Shown here: in pieces, positions 8,004-16,915 of the stretch
Layout of the letters: each line of letters opens with the position of its first letter
Position numbering within the stretch: position 1 is the stretch's first letter
Source of the DNA: Kitasatospora kifunensis
GTDB lineage: Bacteria; Actinomycetota; Actinomycetes; Streptomycetales; Streptomycetaceae
NCBI RefSeq assembly: GCF_014203855.1
Contig: NZ_JACHJV010000003.1
Coordinates: 620,001-684,000 of the forward strand
DNA: 64,000 nt
Direction: 5' to 3'
The notes under the pieces: generated by a model
Database searches by the model: none
What the model was told of the DNA's origin: nothing
What the model saw: only the letters and a program-made list of their open reading frames with translations
Position numbers and translations under genes: made by a program

Positions 8004-9227
8004 ATGACCCAGCAGCCGAGCGCCCCGTCCGGGCGCGGCCTCCTCGCCGGAGTCCGCGTCATCGAACTGGCCAGCGTGATCATGGCCCCGTACGCCGCCC
8101 AGCAACTCGGCGACCTGGGCGCCGACGTGATCAAGGTCGAGCCGCCCGCCGGTGACATGACGCGCCACTACCCGCCGCTGCGCCACCCCGGCATGGGCGG
8201 CGCGGCACTCAATCTGAACCGCAACAAGCGCAGCGCCGCCATCGACCTCAAGGGCCCGCACGGCCGCGACGCCCTGCTCGCCCTGCTGCGCACCGCCGAC
8301 GTCTTCATCACCAACCTGCGCCCCCAGGCCCTGACCCGGCTCCACCTGGACTACGACTCGGTGGCGGCCGTCAATCCCGGACTGATCTACGCCAACGCCC
8401 AGGGCTTTCGCAGCGACAGCAGCTATGGCACCCTCGCCGCCTACGACGACATCATCCAGGCGGCCAGCGGCCTGGTCTGGCTCAACCACCAAGTCTCGGG
8501 TCAACCGCACTACGTTCCCACCGTGTTGGCCGACAAGATCTGCGGCATGCAGATCGCCCAGTCGGTACTGGCCGCGCTGCACTACCGGGAGCACGGCGGC
8601 ACCGGCCAGCACATCGAGGTCCCGATGGTCGACACCATGCTCACCTTCAACCTGGTCGAGCACCTGGGCGCGGCCGCCCTCGAGCCCGACGGGGCGTACG
8701 GCTCGACCCGCTCGCTCAGCCCGCAGCGCCGCGCCCAGCGCACCGCCGACGGCTGGATGTGCATCCTGCCGCAGAGCGACCGCAACTGGCGGGACTTCAC
8801 CGCCTTCGTCCACCGCCCCGAACTGGCCGACGATCCGCGCTTCGCCACCGGCCCCGACCGGGCCCACCACGCCGACGAGCTCTACCTGCTGATGGCGGAG
8901 CTGACGCCGCAGTACACCAGCGCCCAGTGGCAGGAGTTCTGCGACCGGGTCGGCATCGCCGCCGCTCCGGTGCTCGACCTGGAGTCCGCCGCCACCACCG
9001 CCTACGCCCGCGAGGGCGGCCTGCTGCACGAGGCCGAACACCCGACCGAGGGCCGCTACCGGGCCATCGGCCGCCCCGTCCGCTACTCGGCCGACCCACA
9101 GCCGCAGCTGCGGCACTGCCCGACCATCGGCCAGCACACCGACGAGGTCCTGCGCGAGGCCGGCTTCGACCCCGCCCTGCTGGATCCCGCTCTCCTGAAT
9201 ACCGCCGTGCCGCACCCCAGTCGTTGA
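8004..9227 (+). CDS. CaiB/BaiF-family CoA-transferase
   Basis: The 407-residue protein is a full class III CoA-transferase. The N-terminal lobe begins LAGVRVIELASVIMAPYAAQQLGDLGADVIKVEPP, and the catalytic Asp is probably Asp148 in YDDIIQAASG. It is followed by the usual substrate-lobe segments, with TADGWMCIL and the C-terminal cap present. The start at 8004 follows CAGGAG; an in-frame extension to 7848 is low-complexity and lacks a ribosome site. The gene lies divergent from the permuted transferase and upstream of two acyl-CoA dehydrogenases, so it likely activates a carboxylic acid that these then desaturate. The acid cannot be named. Confidence 0.92.
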   Translation: MTQQPSAPSGRGLLAGVRVIELASVIMAPYAAQQLGDLGADVIKVEPPAGDMTRHYPPLRHPGMGGAALNLNRNKRSAAIDLKGPHGRDALLALLRTADVFITNLRPQALTRLHLDYDSVAAVNPGLIYANAQGFRSDSSYGTLAAYDDIIQAASGLVWLNHQVSGQPHYVPTVLADKICGMQIAQSVLAALHYREHGGTGQHIEVPMVDTMLTFNLVEHLGAAALEPDGAYGSTRSLSPQRRAQRTADGWMCILPQSDRNWRDFTAFVHRPELADDPRFATGPDRAHHADELYLLMAELTPQYTSAQWQEFCDRVGIAAAPVLDLESAATTAYAREGGLLHEAEHPTEGRYRAIGRPVRYSADPQPQLRHCPTIGQHTDEVLREAGFDPALLDPALLNTAVPHPSR

Positions 9228-9249
9228 CCGGATCTCCGTACCGAGAATA

Positions 9250-9304
9250 AATGACCGTTCATTAATAAATGACCGCCCATTCACAAAATAAATGACCGTT
9301 CATT
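9250..9304. promoter_or_regulatory. Three palindromic operator-like sites (TetR style)
   Basis: Two perfect copies of AATGACCGTTCATT (9250-9263 and 9291-9304) and one near copy, AATGACCGCCCATT (9268-9281), lie between the CoA-transferase stop and the acyl-CoA dehydrogenase start. Each perfect copy has AATGA/TCATT arms around a 4-bp centre, typical of TetR-family operators. Centres are 18 and 23 bp apart. The last copy ends 23 bases before the start codon at 9328. No TetR gene lies in the window. Confidence 0.65.
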
Positions 9305-9327
9305 CACTAACCCTGGAGCGAATAGCC

Positions 9328-10500
9328 ATGTCGCCTTCGACGCTGTCGCCGATCGCATTCCCCGACGTCGCCCTGCCCGAATCGGCCCGCCAGCTGCGCA
9401 CCGAGGTCCGCGCCTTTCTCGACGAGGAGCGCGCCCGCGGCACCGTGCTCGGCCGCCCCGACTCCTGGCTGGCCGGCTGGGACCGCGACTTCAGCCACCG
9501 CCTCGCCGAACACGGCTGGGTCGCCATGGCCCTGCCCACCCAGTACGGCGGCGCCGGCCGCGGCTTCCTGGAACGCTACGTGGTGATCGAGGAACTGCTC
9601 GCCGCCGGCGCCCCGGTCAGCGCCCACTGGGTCTCCGACCGGCAGGCCGGCCCCTCCATCCTCCAGCACGGCACCGAGGAGCAGCGCCGCTTCTTCCTGC
9701 CCCGGATCGCCGCCGGGCAGTGCTTCTTCTCCATCGGCATGAGCGAGAAGAGCAGCGGCTCCGATCTCGCCTCGGTGGGCACCCGGGCCGAGCGCACCGC
9801 CGGTGGCTGGCGGCTGACCGGGACCAAGATGTGGACCGGTGGCGCGCACGTGAACGACTACGCGATCGTGCTGGCCCGCACCGAGGAGGCCCAGGACAGG
9901 CACGCGGGCCTGAGCCAGTTCATCGTCGACCTGCGCGCCCCGGGCGTGCGGATCGAGCCGATCCGGCTGATGAGTGGCGAACACCGGTTCAACGCCTTCC
10001 ATCTCGAGGGCGTAGAGGTCCCGGACGACATGCTGCTCGGGCAGCAGGGCGACGGCTGGCAGCAGGTCACCGGCGAGCTGGCATTCGAACGCAGCGGCCC
10101 CGAGCGCTACCTCTCCACCTTCCCCCTCCTGGTCTCCCTGCTCCGCGAGCTCGAGCAGCGCACCGCGACCGCCGAACAGCTCACCCAGATCGGCATCCTG
10201 ACAGCCCGTCTGCACAGCGTGCGCCGGCTGTCCCTGGGAGTTGCCGCCGCGCTGGACGCCGGCGCCTCGCCCGACACCCAGGCCGCCCTGGTCAAGGACC
10301 TCGGAACCCGCCTGGAGGGCACGCTGATCGACACCGTCCGCAGCGTCCTGCCCACCCCGGCCGACCCGCACGCCACCCCCGGCAGCCACGCCGAACTGCT
10401 CGCCTTCGCCCTGCTGCACAGCCCCGGCTACACCCTGCGCGGCGGCACCAACGAAATCCTTCGCGGCATCATCACTCGTGGACTGGAGCAGAACCGATGA
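9328..10500 (+). CDS. Acyl-CoA dehydrogenase, full-length subunit
   Basis: The 390-residue FAD-dependent enzyme has the acyl-CoA dehydrogenase N-terminal helical domain (about 15-125, with EHGWVAMALPTQYGGAG), a beta-domain (FSIGMSEKSSGSDL near 132-145, then GTKMWTGGAHVNDYAIVLART) and a C-terminal helical domain ending in the FAD-contact segment RGGTNEILRGII. The start at 9328 is preceded by GGAG; an in-frame ATG at 9292 lies inside an operator copy. It overlaps the next dehydrogenase gene by ATGA, so the two are made together and may form an alpha2beta2 heterotetramer, as known for some actinobacterial FadE pairs. Confidence 0.93.
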   Translation: MSPSTLSPIAFPDVALPESARQLRTEVRAFLDEERARGTVLGRPDSWLAGWDRDFSHRLAEHGWVAMALPTQYGGAGRGFLERYVVIEELLAAGAPVSAHWVSDRQAGPSILQHGTEEQRRFFLPRIAAGQCFFSIGMSEKSSGSDLASVGTRAERTAGGWRLTGTKMWTGGAHVNDYAIVLARTEEAQDRHAGLSQFIVDLRAPGVRIEPIRLMSGEHRFNAFHLEGVEVPDDMLLGQQGDGWQQVTGELAFERSGPERYLSTFPLLVSLLRELEQRTATAEQLTQIGILTARLHSVRRLSLGVAAALDAGASPDTQAALVKDLGTRLEGTLIDTVRSVLPTPADPHATPGSHAELLAFALLHSPGYTLRGGTNEILRGIITRGLEQNR

Positions 10501-11582
10501 ACACCCACGCGGACACCCGGACGCACACCATCGACACCAACACCCCCGTCATCTCCGCCGACGACTACGACACCGCCGCCTTCTACTCCGACCCGGGCGC
10601 CATCGCCGTCGTCACCAACACCACTCCCCCGAACGCCGTGGCCCTCCCCTCCCCGCAGGCCTCCACCGCCGAACTCCTCGCCGCCGCCCAGGAGGCAGGA
10701 CGCCGGGCCGTGCCCGCCCCGTTCGCCGAGACCGCCCTGGTCGCCCGTCCGCTGCTGCGCCGCGCCGGCCTGCCCGTCCCCGAGGGCCCGATCAGCTACG
10801 CCATCGCCCCCGAGCTGACGATCCGTTACACCCACCCGTCCGATTCCGCCGTGGGCTCGGCCGGCAGCTCCGGTGACGACGACAGCCTGCTGGTCACCGG
10901 CACCCTGCGCCGCGTCCCCTGGGCCCGAACCGCCACCACCGTGGTCGTGCTGGCCACCGCCCCCTTCGGTCCCGTCCTGTTCACCGTCACCCCGGACCAG
11001 GCCCACCTCGCCCCCGGCGCCAACCTCGCCGAGGAGCCCCGCGACGACCTGCACCTCGCCGCCCTGGAGGTCCCCGCCGCGCAGGTCCGCCGCATCCCCC
11101 GCGAACTGCTGGAGGAGGCCGAGCTCCGGGCGGCCCTGGCCCGCGCTGCCCTGATCGCCGGAGCCGCCGAACGCTGCGTCGAACTGACGACCGCCCACAC
11201 CGGCACCCGCGCCCAGTTCGGCCGTCCGCTCAGCCACTTCCAGGCCGTCAAGCAGGAGCAGGCACGCCTGATCGAGGAGACCGCCCTGGTCCGCGCCGCC
11301 GTCCAAGCCGCCGCCACCCCCCTGGACACCGGCGGCCGGCCCGCACGGTTCGCCGTCGCCGCCGCCAAGACCCAGGCATCCGCCTCCGTCGCCGAGATCG
11401 CCCGGATAGCCCACCAACTGCACGGCGCCATCGGCATCACCCAACTCAACCCCCTCCACCACGCCACCACCCGCCTCTGGTCCTGGCGCGACGAGGACGG
11501 CGACGAAGCCACCTGGGCAGTGCGCCTGGCCCGGTCCGTCACCGCCGACACGCTGTGGCCCGCTCTCACCACCGCGCCCTGA
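10497..11582 (+). CDS. Acyl-CoA dehydrogenase-like partner subunit
   Basis: The 361-residue protein starts at an ATG that overlaps the stop of the previous gene (ATGA). It is a diverged acyl-CoA dehydrogenase: the N-terminal third is Thr/Asp-rich and lacks the usual substrate motifs, the beta-domain region is partly kept (DSLLVTGTLRRVPWARTATTVVVLA), and the C-terminal helical domain is clear (RAQFGRPLSHFQAVKQEQARL and QLHGAIGITQLNPLHHATTRLWSW). Such short partners usually complete the FAD site of a heteromeric enzyme. The coupling supports a shared complex with the 9328-10500 product. Confidence 0.88.
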   Translation: MNTHADTRTHTIDTNTPVISADDYDTAAFYSDPGAIAVVTNTTPPNAVALPSPQASTAELLAAAQEAGRRAVPAPFAETALVARPLLRRAGLPVPEGPISYAIAPELTIRYTHPSDSAVGSAGSSGDDDSLLVTGTLRRVPWARTATTVVVLATAPFGPVLFTVTPDQAHLAPGANLAEEPRDDLHLAALEVPAAQVRRIPRELLEEAELRAALARAALIAGAAERCVELTTAHTGTRAQFGRPLSHFQAVKQEQARLIEETALVRAAVQAAATPLDTGGRPARFAVAAAKTQASASVAEIARIAHQLHGAIGITQLNPLHHATTRLWSWRDEDGDEATWAVRLARSVTADTLWPALTTAP

Positions 11583-11780
11583 CCATCCGCGCCCTGACCG
11601 CCGCTACCGACCGGGCTCCGCCTGGCCGGTAGCGGCTCCAGCCTTTCAGCGGCAGAGCGGCAGTCGCCGAATTTCCAACGCACACGGGCCCCGCACGGAA
11701 CCCCGCAGCGATCTCGGCGATACACGAAGACGGATATGCTTCGGCAACTCAGTAGACCGGGAGCGCAAGTCGGAGGTGCC

Positions 11781-12335
11781 ATGCGTCAGCCGTTGCTGTT
11801 CCTCGACGTCGACGGGCCACTGAATCCGTATGCGGCGGAACCAGAGAGGTGCCCCGAGGGCTACACCACCTTTCGCGTCCCGCAGGAGATCGGGGCAGCC
11901 AGAGTGCCGGGGAGACTGCGGACCCGCGTAAGGGCCCCGCATGTATGGCTCAATCCCGATCACGGGCGGGCGTTGCTGGCTCTCGGCTACGAGATCTGCT
12001 GGGCCACAACCTGGATGAGCGACGCGAACAAGTGGATCGGACCTGTACTCGGCCTGCCTGATCTGCCCTTCGTCGACTTTGGTAACGCCCTGCTCAACGA
12101 ACGCCCTGACGGCATTCACTGGAAGTCTGAGTCGTTGGTGGAGTACGCCAACGGCCGACCGTTCGCTTGGGTGGATGACGAACAGAGCGACGCGGATCAT
12201 ACGTACGTGTCCTCCAACCACGACGCACCTGCCTTGCTCCACCACGTCAATCCACGGATCGGTCTGCGGAACGACGACTTCGCCATCCTCGCGACCTTCG
12301 CAGTCTCCTTGGACACGTCGACAAAAACTCCCTGA
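11781..12335 (+). CDS. HAD-fold hydrolase
   Basis: The 184-residue protein opens with the HAD nucleophile motif LFLDVDGPLNPY (about 6-17). It then shows CWATTWMSDANKWIGPVLGLP, a motif of the small HAD family common in Streptomyces, and a late acidic motif FAWVDDEQ. It is probably a Mg-dependent phosphatase or phosphotransferase with an unknown substrate. The ATG at 11781 is chosen because GGAGGTGCC precedes it. It is convergent with the methyltransferase gene. Confidence 0.85.
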   Translation: MRQPLLFLDVDGPLNPYAAEPERCPEGYTTFRVPQEIGAARVPGRLRTRVRAPHVWLNPDHGRALLALGYEICWATTWMSDANKWIGPVLGLPDLPFVDFGNALLNERPDGIHWKSESLVEYANGRPFAWVDDEQSDADHTYVSSNHDAPALLHHVNPRIGLRNDDFAILATFAVSLDTSTKTP

Positions 12336-12384
12336 GCGGCAACAGCCCGCACAACCACGATCGAAACGTGTTGTTGACGGTCCG

Positions 12385-13035
12385 TCAGTAATCAGTCGAG
12401 CCAACCGCTGTGTTGCGGAAGACAAGCAGATAGCGCCAGAACAGGAGTCTGCGCAGGGTGAACCCGGGCAACAGCAGGTCGGCCTGCTGTCGGATCTGCA
12501 GCAGGGGCACCGTCGGCGGTCGCACTGGTGCCTTGGCCAGGTCGCGGCCGGATCCGGCGGAGGCGGGGCGGGTCCTGTCCATCACCGCAATCGTCACTCT
12601 GGCAACGGCATTGGCAGGAACCGCCGCCAGACTCCAAGCCCAGTCGACCCACGTCTTCTCCGGATAGCAGCCCAGGATGACCAGGACGCCTCCAGGGGCA
12701 AGCGCATCGCGCAGCGAGGTGACCGTGTCGAACGGCATGTGGTGGATGCTCGCCAGACAGGAGATGAAGTCGTAGTGTCCATACGGGAGTTCGAGCTCGG
12801 TCACGTCCCCGTGCTCGAACCTGGGCACCATCCCGCTGGGCATTCCCTCAGACAAGGTGCAGGCCGCCGCAATGGCTTCCTCCGAAGGGTCGACGGCGCG
12901 GACCTCGACACCCAGGCGAGCGAGCCGGCGGGCGAACCGGCCGGTCCCGCAGCCGACATCCAGCGCCGTGCTGCAACTCCGCGGCAGCTGACGCAGGAGC
13001 AGACGGTGGTAGTGGTCATTGTGGTTGAACGGCAT
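12385..13035 (-). CDS. Class I SAM-dependent methyltransferase
   Basis: The 216-residue protein has a Rossmann methyltransferase core: motif I is ALDVGCGTGRFARRLARLG (about 24-42), the acidic end of strand 2 is VRAVDPSEEAI, and strand 4 reads YDFISCLASIHHMPF. The C-terminal third is basic and aromatic (PGFTLRRLLFWRYLLVFR) and may contact a substrate or the membrane. The ATG at 13035 is preferred to a GTG six codons upstream. The substrate is unknown. The palindrome TGACGGTCCGTCA overlaps the stop codon. Confidence 0.87.
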   Translation of the reverse strand: MPFNHNDHYHRLLLRQLPRSCSTALDVGCGTGRFARRLARLGVEVRAVDPSEEAIAAACTLSEGMPSGMVPRFEHGDVTELELPYGHYDFISCLASIHHMPFDTVTSLRDALAPGGVLVILGCYPEKTWVDWAWSLAAVPANAVARVTIAVMDRTRPASAGSGRDLAKAPVRPPTVPLLQIRQQADLLLPGFTLRRLLFWRYLLVFRNTAVGSTDY

Positions 13036-13073
13036 GGCCCGACCCTGCCACACCCTCTACCAACAGAGCCCTC

Positions 13074-13775
13074 TCAGCTCCTCTGTGCACTCTGAGTGGC
13101 GGCCTCACGGACCTTGCCGTCCTGAGCAGCAGTCACCTGTCGAATCATCAGGACCGCCAGGACAGCGGCAATGATGTGCACTGCGGCTACGTAGGGCGAG
13201 TTGCCCCTGGCCTGGGAGGTCACGTTGAAGACCACAACCCCAAGGGAGTTGGCGAGCCATGCCACCCACCATGCGTTGATCACCCAAACGCTGCCGGCTG
13301 CGCCGCTGGCTCGCCAGATGTCCAACGTGATCCGGCGCGGAGCCCACCACATCACGACCGGGATGAACCACGTCCAGATGGCCGCTCGGGCCGAGTGCCG
13401 GTGTCCTGCGGGTGCGAAGACCTCGGCATTGAGCCGGCAACGCCAGAACCAGCAGAGGAACACCGCGACGGCACCGATCAGTCCAACTCCCGCCAGCGAG
13501 GAGGTCTCGGCGTAGAGTTTGGGCTTGGTCCCAAACGTCAGCGCCAGGACGACCTGTACGAGCGTCGACACCAGGATCAGCACCTGGGCGGCCACCGCCA
13601 GCGGTCGGGGGTCGGCAAGCACTCCTCGATGGACGACGGCGCGTGGACTCGGACGCGGTGCTTCGCCAACAGATGCCGATTCCACAGAAGGCCCCCCCAA
13701 CTGGACATGTCTGCGGCGCTGTTCATCGCAGAGACCGCCTGGAGGATAGAGGGATCGTGAAGGCGATGTCCACAC
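13074..13775 (-). CDS. DUF4328-type membrane protein
   Basis: The 233-residue product has about four hydrophobic segments (near 61-82, 93-112, 130-150 and 160-230) and the Trp/Arg-rich sequence WFWRCRLNAEVFAPAGHRHSARAAIWTWFIPVVMWWAPRRI, split by membrane turns, which is typical of DUF4328 proteins. Function is unknown. The GTG at 13775 gives a long, polar, uncharacteristic N-terminus with no good ribosome site; the true start may be up to 50 codons further in. It lies 38 bases upstream of the methyltransferase on the same strand and may share a transcript with it. Confidence 0.72.
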   Translation of the reverse strand: MWTSPSRSLYPPGGLCDEQRRRHVQLGGPSVESASVGEAPRPSPRAVVHRGVLADPRPLAVAAQVLILVSTLVQVVLALTFGTKPKLYAETSSLAGVGLIGAVAVFLCWFWRCRLNAEVFAPAGHRHSARAAIWTWFIPVVMWWAPRRITLDIWRASGAAGSVWVINAWWVAWLANSLGVVVFNVTSQARGNSPYVAAVHIIAAVLAVLMIRQVTAAQDGKVREAATQSAQRS

Positions 13776-14020
13776 AGCGTGTCGGCATGGGACCGTTGAT
13801 GTAGGTTCCGCATCTCGATGTCACATGGCGACGCTGCGAGCTGAGGGTTCTTGCGGTTCCGCGACCCGTGCCACCTTGATCGTTCCAAGTTTCGTGTCAC
13901 TTCTCTGCGTTCTGTGTAGCGTCTCGAAAGCGAGTCCGGCTCTTCGCGATGTTCTACTGTGCCAGTTCCGTGACATGATTGGCACCACACCGCGACCTGA
14001 ACACCGCTAGCGTCGAGCCC

Positions 14021-14545
14021 ATGATCGTATGGCTCAACGGCACCCACGGCGCAGGCAAGACGACGACCAGCGCCCTCGTGCAGCAGCTGATCCCGGATTC
14101 ACGAGTGTTCGACGCCGAAAAGGTCGGCGAGACGCTCATGGACATCACGCCAGGGCTGCCCGCGACGGACAACTTCCAGCACTGGCCGCCGTGGCGGCCA
14201 CTCGTGGTCGAGACCGCCCGCCGCGTACTCGACTACACCGGCGGCACTCTGGTGATGCCCATGACTGTCCTGGTCGAGCAGTACTGGCGCGAGATCAGCA
14301 CGGGCCTCGCCCAACATGACATTCCGGTACGGCACTTCGTTCTCCATGCTGACCAAGACACCCTCCGCGGACGCATCGCGGGGGACACCGTTCTCGGCCC
14401 TAACTCCCCATTCCGTCTCAAGTACCTTGAGCCCTACGCCGAGGCGGCCCGCACGTGGCTGCACGGCGAGGCCGAAGTCGTCGACACCACGCACCTCACG
14501 CCCGCCCAGGTCGCCCTGCAGATCGTGGAGGCCGTCAAGGGCTGA
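14021..14545 (+). CDS. P-loop NTP-binding kinase-like protein (TmrB-like)
   Basis: The 174-residue protein begins MIVWLNGTHGAGKTTT, placing the Walker A loop at about residues 7-14 as in small nucleotide or antibiotic kinases such as the tunicamycin-resistance protein TmrB. Further family-like segments are FDAEKVGETL, LVMPMTVLVEQYW and the arginine-bearing lid HADQDTLRGRIAGD. The ATG at 14021 is preferred to a start at 13979 because the domain opens exactly there. It could phosphorylate a small molecule and give resistance to it; this is inferred from the family only. Confidence 0.83.
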   Translation: MIVWLNGTHGAGKTTTSALVQQLIPDSRVFDAEKVGETLMDITPGLPATDNFQHWPPWRPLVVETARRVLDYTGGTLVMPMTVLVEQYWREISTGLAQHDIPVRHFVLHADQDTLRGRIAGDTVLGPNSPFRLKYLEPYAEAARTWLHGEAEVVDTTHLTPAQVALQIVEAVKG

Positions 14546-14703
14546 GACTTGATCACGGCCCTCTTGAGCGGGGAGGGGCTGACCTGCGGTTCCGCGTGAC
14601 GTGTCATGTGCGACGTCGAGCCGACGTCGGCTCGCGGAAAATGTCACCGGAACGCGGAACCTACAGTTGATCGTGCGGTCGGCCGCCCCGTGAAGGAGAA
14701 CCC

Positions 14704-15222
14704 GTGAACAGACACCGCCAACCCCCCTCCCCCACACAACGGCTCGCCTTCCGGCAGATGACCGAAGACGACCTCGACGACATGGCCGCACTCCTCGGCG
14801 ACCCGGACGTGATGCGCCACTACCCGCGTCCGAAGACCCGGGACGAAGCCCTGGCCTGGATCGACTGGAACCAGCGGCTCTACCGACAGGAGGGATACGG
14901 GCTCTGGCTGGTCGCCCTCCGCTCCACCGGCGAGTTCATCGGCGACTGCGGCCTGACTCCCCAAGAGATCGACGGAGCAACCGAGCTGGAGGTCGGCTAC
15001 CACGTCCGCGCCGACCTCCAGGGGAACGGCTACGCCTCCGAGGCCGCGGCAGCCTGCCGCGACCACGCCCGCGACGTCCTACGCGCCAAGCGCCTCGTCG
15101 CGATCATCCGACCGGACAACACACCGTCCCAGCGGGTCGCCGAGAAGATCGGTCTGCCCTTCGAACGCGACGCCATATCCGGTTCGGGTCTGCCGGTCCG
15201 CATTCACGCCACGGATCTGTGA
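14704..15222 (+). CDS. GNAT-family N-acetyltransferase (RimJ/RimL-like)
   Basis: The 172-residue product starts at a GTG behind GAAGGAG. It follows the RimJ/RimL pattern: RLAFRQMTEDDLDDMAALLGDPDVMRHYPRP, then WLVALRSTGEFIGDCGL, and the acetyl-CoA binding loop VGYHVRADLQGNGYASEAAAA (about 99-119). The final strand region reads VAIIRPDNTPSQRVAEKIGL. The acceptor may be a protein N-terminus or a small amine. It stands alone, with a 159-base gap to the next acetyltransferase gene. Confidence 0.9.
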   Translation: MNRHRQPPSPTQRLAFRQMTEDDLDDMAALLGDPDVMRHYPRPKTRDEALAWIDWNQRLYRQEGYGLWLVALRSTGEFIGDCGLTPQEIDGATELEVGYHVRADLQGNGYASEAAAACRDHARDVLRAKRLVAIIRPDNTPSQRVAEKIGLPFERDAISGSGLPVRIHATDL

Positions 15223-15381
15223 CGGCCACAAGCCGGTGACTGACCCGACCGGCAGGATCCCGCCGCTCATCGTGGTGGGCCGGAAACCCGTTGCGCAGGC
15301 TATCGCGGTCCGATAGACCAGGCCGGGCCAGGCAGACCAAGCGATACGTGGCAGCAGCGCCGCGGGATATAGGGGGCGACC

Positions 15382-15867
15382 GTGCTGATCAGGGCCGCGC
15401 AGCTGAACGAGGCCGAGATCCTGAGCGAACTGGCGCTTCGGTCCAAGGCTCACTGGGGCTACGACGAGGAGTTCCTGGCAGCCTGCCAGGACGAACTGAG
15501 CATCCCCGCCTCGGAGGTGGAGAGCCTGCGGACCGTGGTGGCGGAGCAGGGCGGCCGCATCCTGGGTTTCGCCACCCTGGAAGGAAACCCACCGGAGGGG
15601 GCCTTGGGCATGCTCTTCGTCGAGCCGGACGCCATTGGGCAGGGCATCGGCCGCCGCCTGTTCGAGCACGTCACCGCCTCCGCCCGGACGCTCGGCTTTC
15701 AACACCTCACCATCGACGCCGACCCCAATGCCGAGCCCTTCTACCTCGCGATGGGAGCCACCCGAATCGGGTCCACCCCTTCAGCCTCCATCCCTGGCCG
15801 GACACTGCCGCTGCTCAGAATCACCCTCACCGAACACATGACCACCGACGCGACCAGCCCCTGTTGA
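15382..15867 (+). CDS. GNAT-family N-acetyltransferase
   Basis: The 161-residue protein starts at a GTG following GGGCGACC. It shows LIRAAQLNEAEILSELALRSKAHWGY at the N-terminus and the acetyl-CoA loop MLFVEPDAIGQGIGRRLFEHV (about 77-97), followed by LTIDADPNAEPFYLAMGA, which matches GNATs of the YitH/PA4794-like kind. It is not closely related to the preceding GNAT, so it is not a recent duplicate. The substrate is unknown. Confidence 0.9.
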   Translation: MLIRAAQLNEAEILSELALRSKAHWGYDEEFLAACQDELSIPASEVESLRTVVAEQGGRILGFATLEGNPPEGALGMLFVEPDAIGQGIGRRLFEHVTASARTLGFQHLTIDADPNAEPFYLAMGATRIGSTPSASIPGRTLPLLRITLTEHMTTDATSPC

Positions 15868-16029
15868 TCAGCGGATTCGGCATCGACAGACTCGCCGACG
15901 CCCCGACGGCCTTGCCCGGATCGGACGGTCCTTCACCACACCAGCCGCGCCGAGGAATCCCGAGCAGGCCGAGGACAATGATGACGGGGATCAGGATGGT
16001 CCGGGCGCGCGGAGTACGGGGGCAGGGGC

Positions 16030-16557
16030 ATGGATGATCAGCAGGTCCATCAGGTGCATGGAATCAGGATCGGCCCCTTGCCGCCCCGTTCGGCTCTTGG
16101 ACTGCGGTGCCAGCTCTACCTGCAGTGGATCTACTTCCCGCTGGGCGCGCTCGTGGTCTTCGCCCTGTTCCTCCTCCAGATCGCCGCCGCCTTCGGCGGT
16201 GCCGCCGCTGCGCTGCCAGGCGGCACCGGCTCGCAGCCTCGCGGCACACGAAAGTTGCCCGTGGATCCGTACGGGGACGGGCTCTTCCTGACCAGACGTC
16301 AGTACCGCTTGGAGCGCCTCGGAAGCAGCGAGGAGTGGAGGGCCCGGGCCGGGATCGCCCTGCAGCGGGCCATCGCCCGCGGCGAGGGCAGCGGCCGCAG
16401 GTCGGTGGAACTCCCGGTCCGGGTCTACCGAGGTGTGGGCATCGCCGGTGTCGAAGACCTGGCCGCCCCGCTGGGCTGGCGGATCGACTGGGCCCAGAGC
16501 AGGTTCGGCATGGACAAGAAGGTCTACCTCACCGCGACTGACACCAGCCCCCGCTGA
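16030..16557 (+). CDS. Hypothetical protein with one membrane segment
   Basis: The 175-residue frame has one strong hydrophobic segment (about 30-58, IYFPLGALVVFALFLLQI and following Ala/Gly) and then a basic soluble region (LTRRQYRLERLGSSEEWRARAG). I do not recognise the family. An in-frame ATG close to residue 1 gives the whole protein; the ribosome site is weak (GGGGCAGGGGC). It ends 126 bases from the terminator of the thiopeptide precursor gene, and nothing shows that it belongs to that cluster. Confidence 0.6.
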   Translation: MDDQQVHQVHGIRIGPLPPRSALGLRCQLYLQWIYFPLGALVVFALFLLQIAAAFGGAAAALPGGTGSQPRGTRKLPVDPYGDGLFLTRRQYRLERLGSSEEWRARAGIALQRAIARGEGSGRRSVELPVRVYRGVGIAGVEDLAAPLGWRIDWAQSRFGMDKKVYLTATDTSPR

Positions 16558-16683
16558 CCCACGGACACGACGTGGGACAGCCCAGCAGCAGGCCAGGATC
16601 AGCCAGGACAGACGACGAGGCCACAGCCCGGAAGCTGAGGCCTCGTCACGGTACGCACCGTTGCCGTACTAGATTGAACCAGC

Positions 16684-16716
16684 GCGTGCCGGGCGAACTG
16701 ACCTCGCCCGGCACGC
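16684..16716 (-). terminator. Stem-loop terminator of the thiopeptide precursor gene
   Basis: Two perfect 13-bp arms (GCGTGCCGGGCGA and its complement) are separated by the 7-base loop actgacc. The structure begins 7 bases beyond the stop codon of the precursor gene on its strand. It lacks a long U-run, as is usual in actinobacteria. Confidence 0.75.
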
Positions 16717-16723
16717 AGCCGAC

Positions 16724-16915
16724 TCAGGAACAGCTGCAGTTACAGCAGTTCGGCGGCGGGGCACAGCAGAAGGACGCGCTGGCCTCGGTCATACCGTGGC
16801 CCGCCGTGAGCGACTGGCCCTGCTCGTCGCCGGCCAGCGTGGCCAGGTCAAGCTCCAACGCGAGGTCGGCGACCGCGGCAGCCAACGACGGCGAACCGTG
16901 CTTGAACTCGTTCAT
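16724..16915 (-). CDS. Thiopeptide (pyritide) precursor peptide
   Basis: The 63-residue peptide has an acidic, Leu/Ala-rich leader followed by SLTAGHGMTEASA, nearly the same as the leader end of thiomuracin and GE2270 precursors (SLTAGHGMTEVGA as I recall it). Cleavage after Ala47 gives the 16-residue core SFCCAPPPNCCNCSCS with six Cys for thiazoles and Ser at positions 1, 14 and 16. Ser14 sits between two Cys, as the second pyridine-forming Ser does in known thiopeptides. The start at 16915 follows AAAGGAGG. The gene is divergent from the biosynthetic operon and ends at its own terminator, which allows strong separate expression. Confidence 0.93.
   Translation of the reverse strand: MNEFKHGSPSLAAAVADLALELDLATLAGDEQGQSLTAGHGMTEASASFCCAPPPNCCNCSCS

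Noticed and set aside
9720..10496. An in-frame extension of the second acyl-CoA dehydrogenase upstream of 10497
   Set aside because: It lies in the wrong frame of the first dehydrogenase gene, is Arg/Pro-rich and has no ribosome site; the ATGA overlap gives the natural start.
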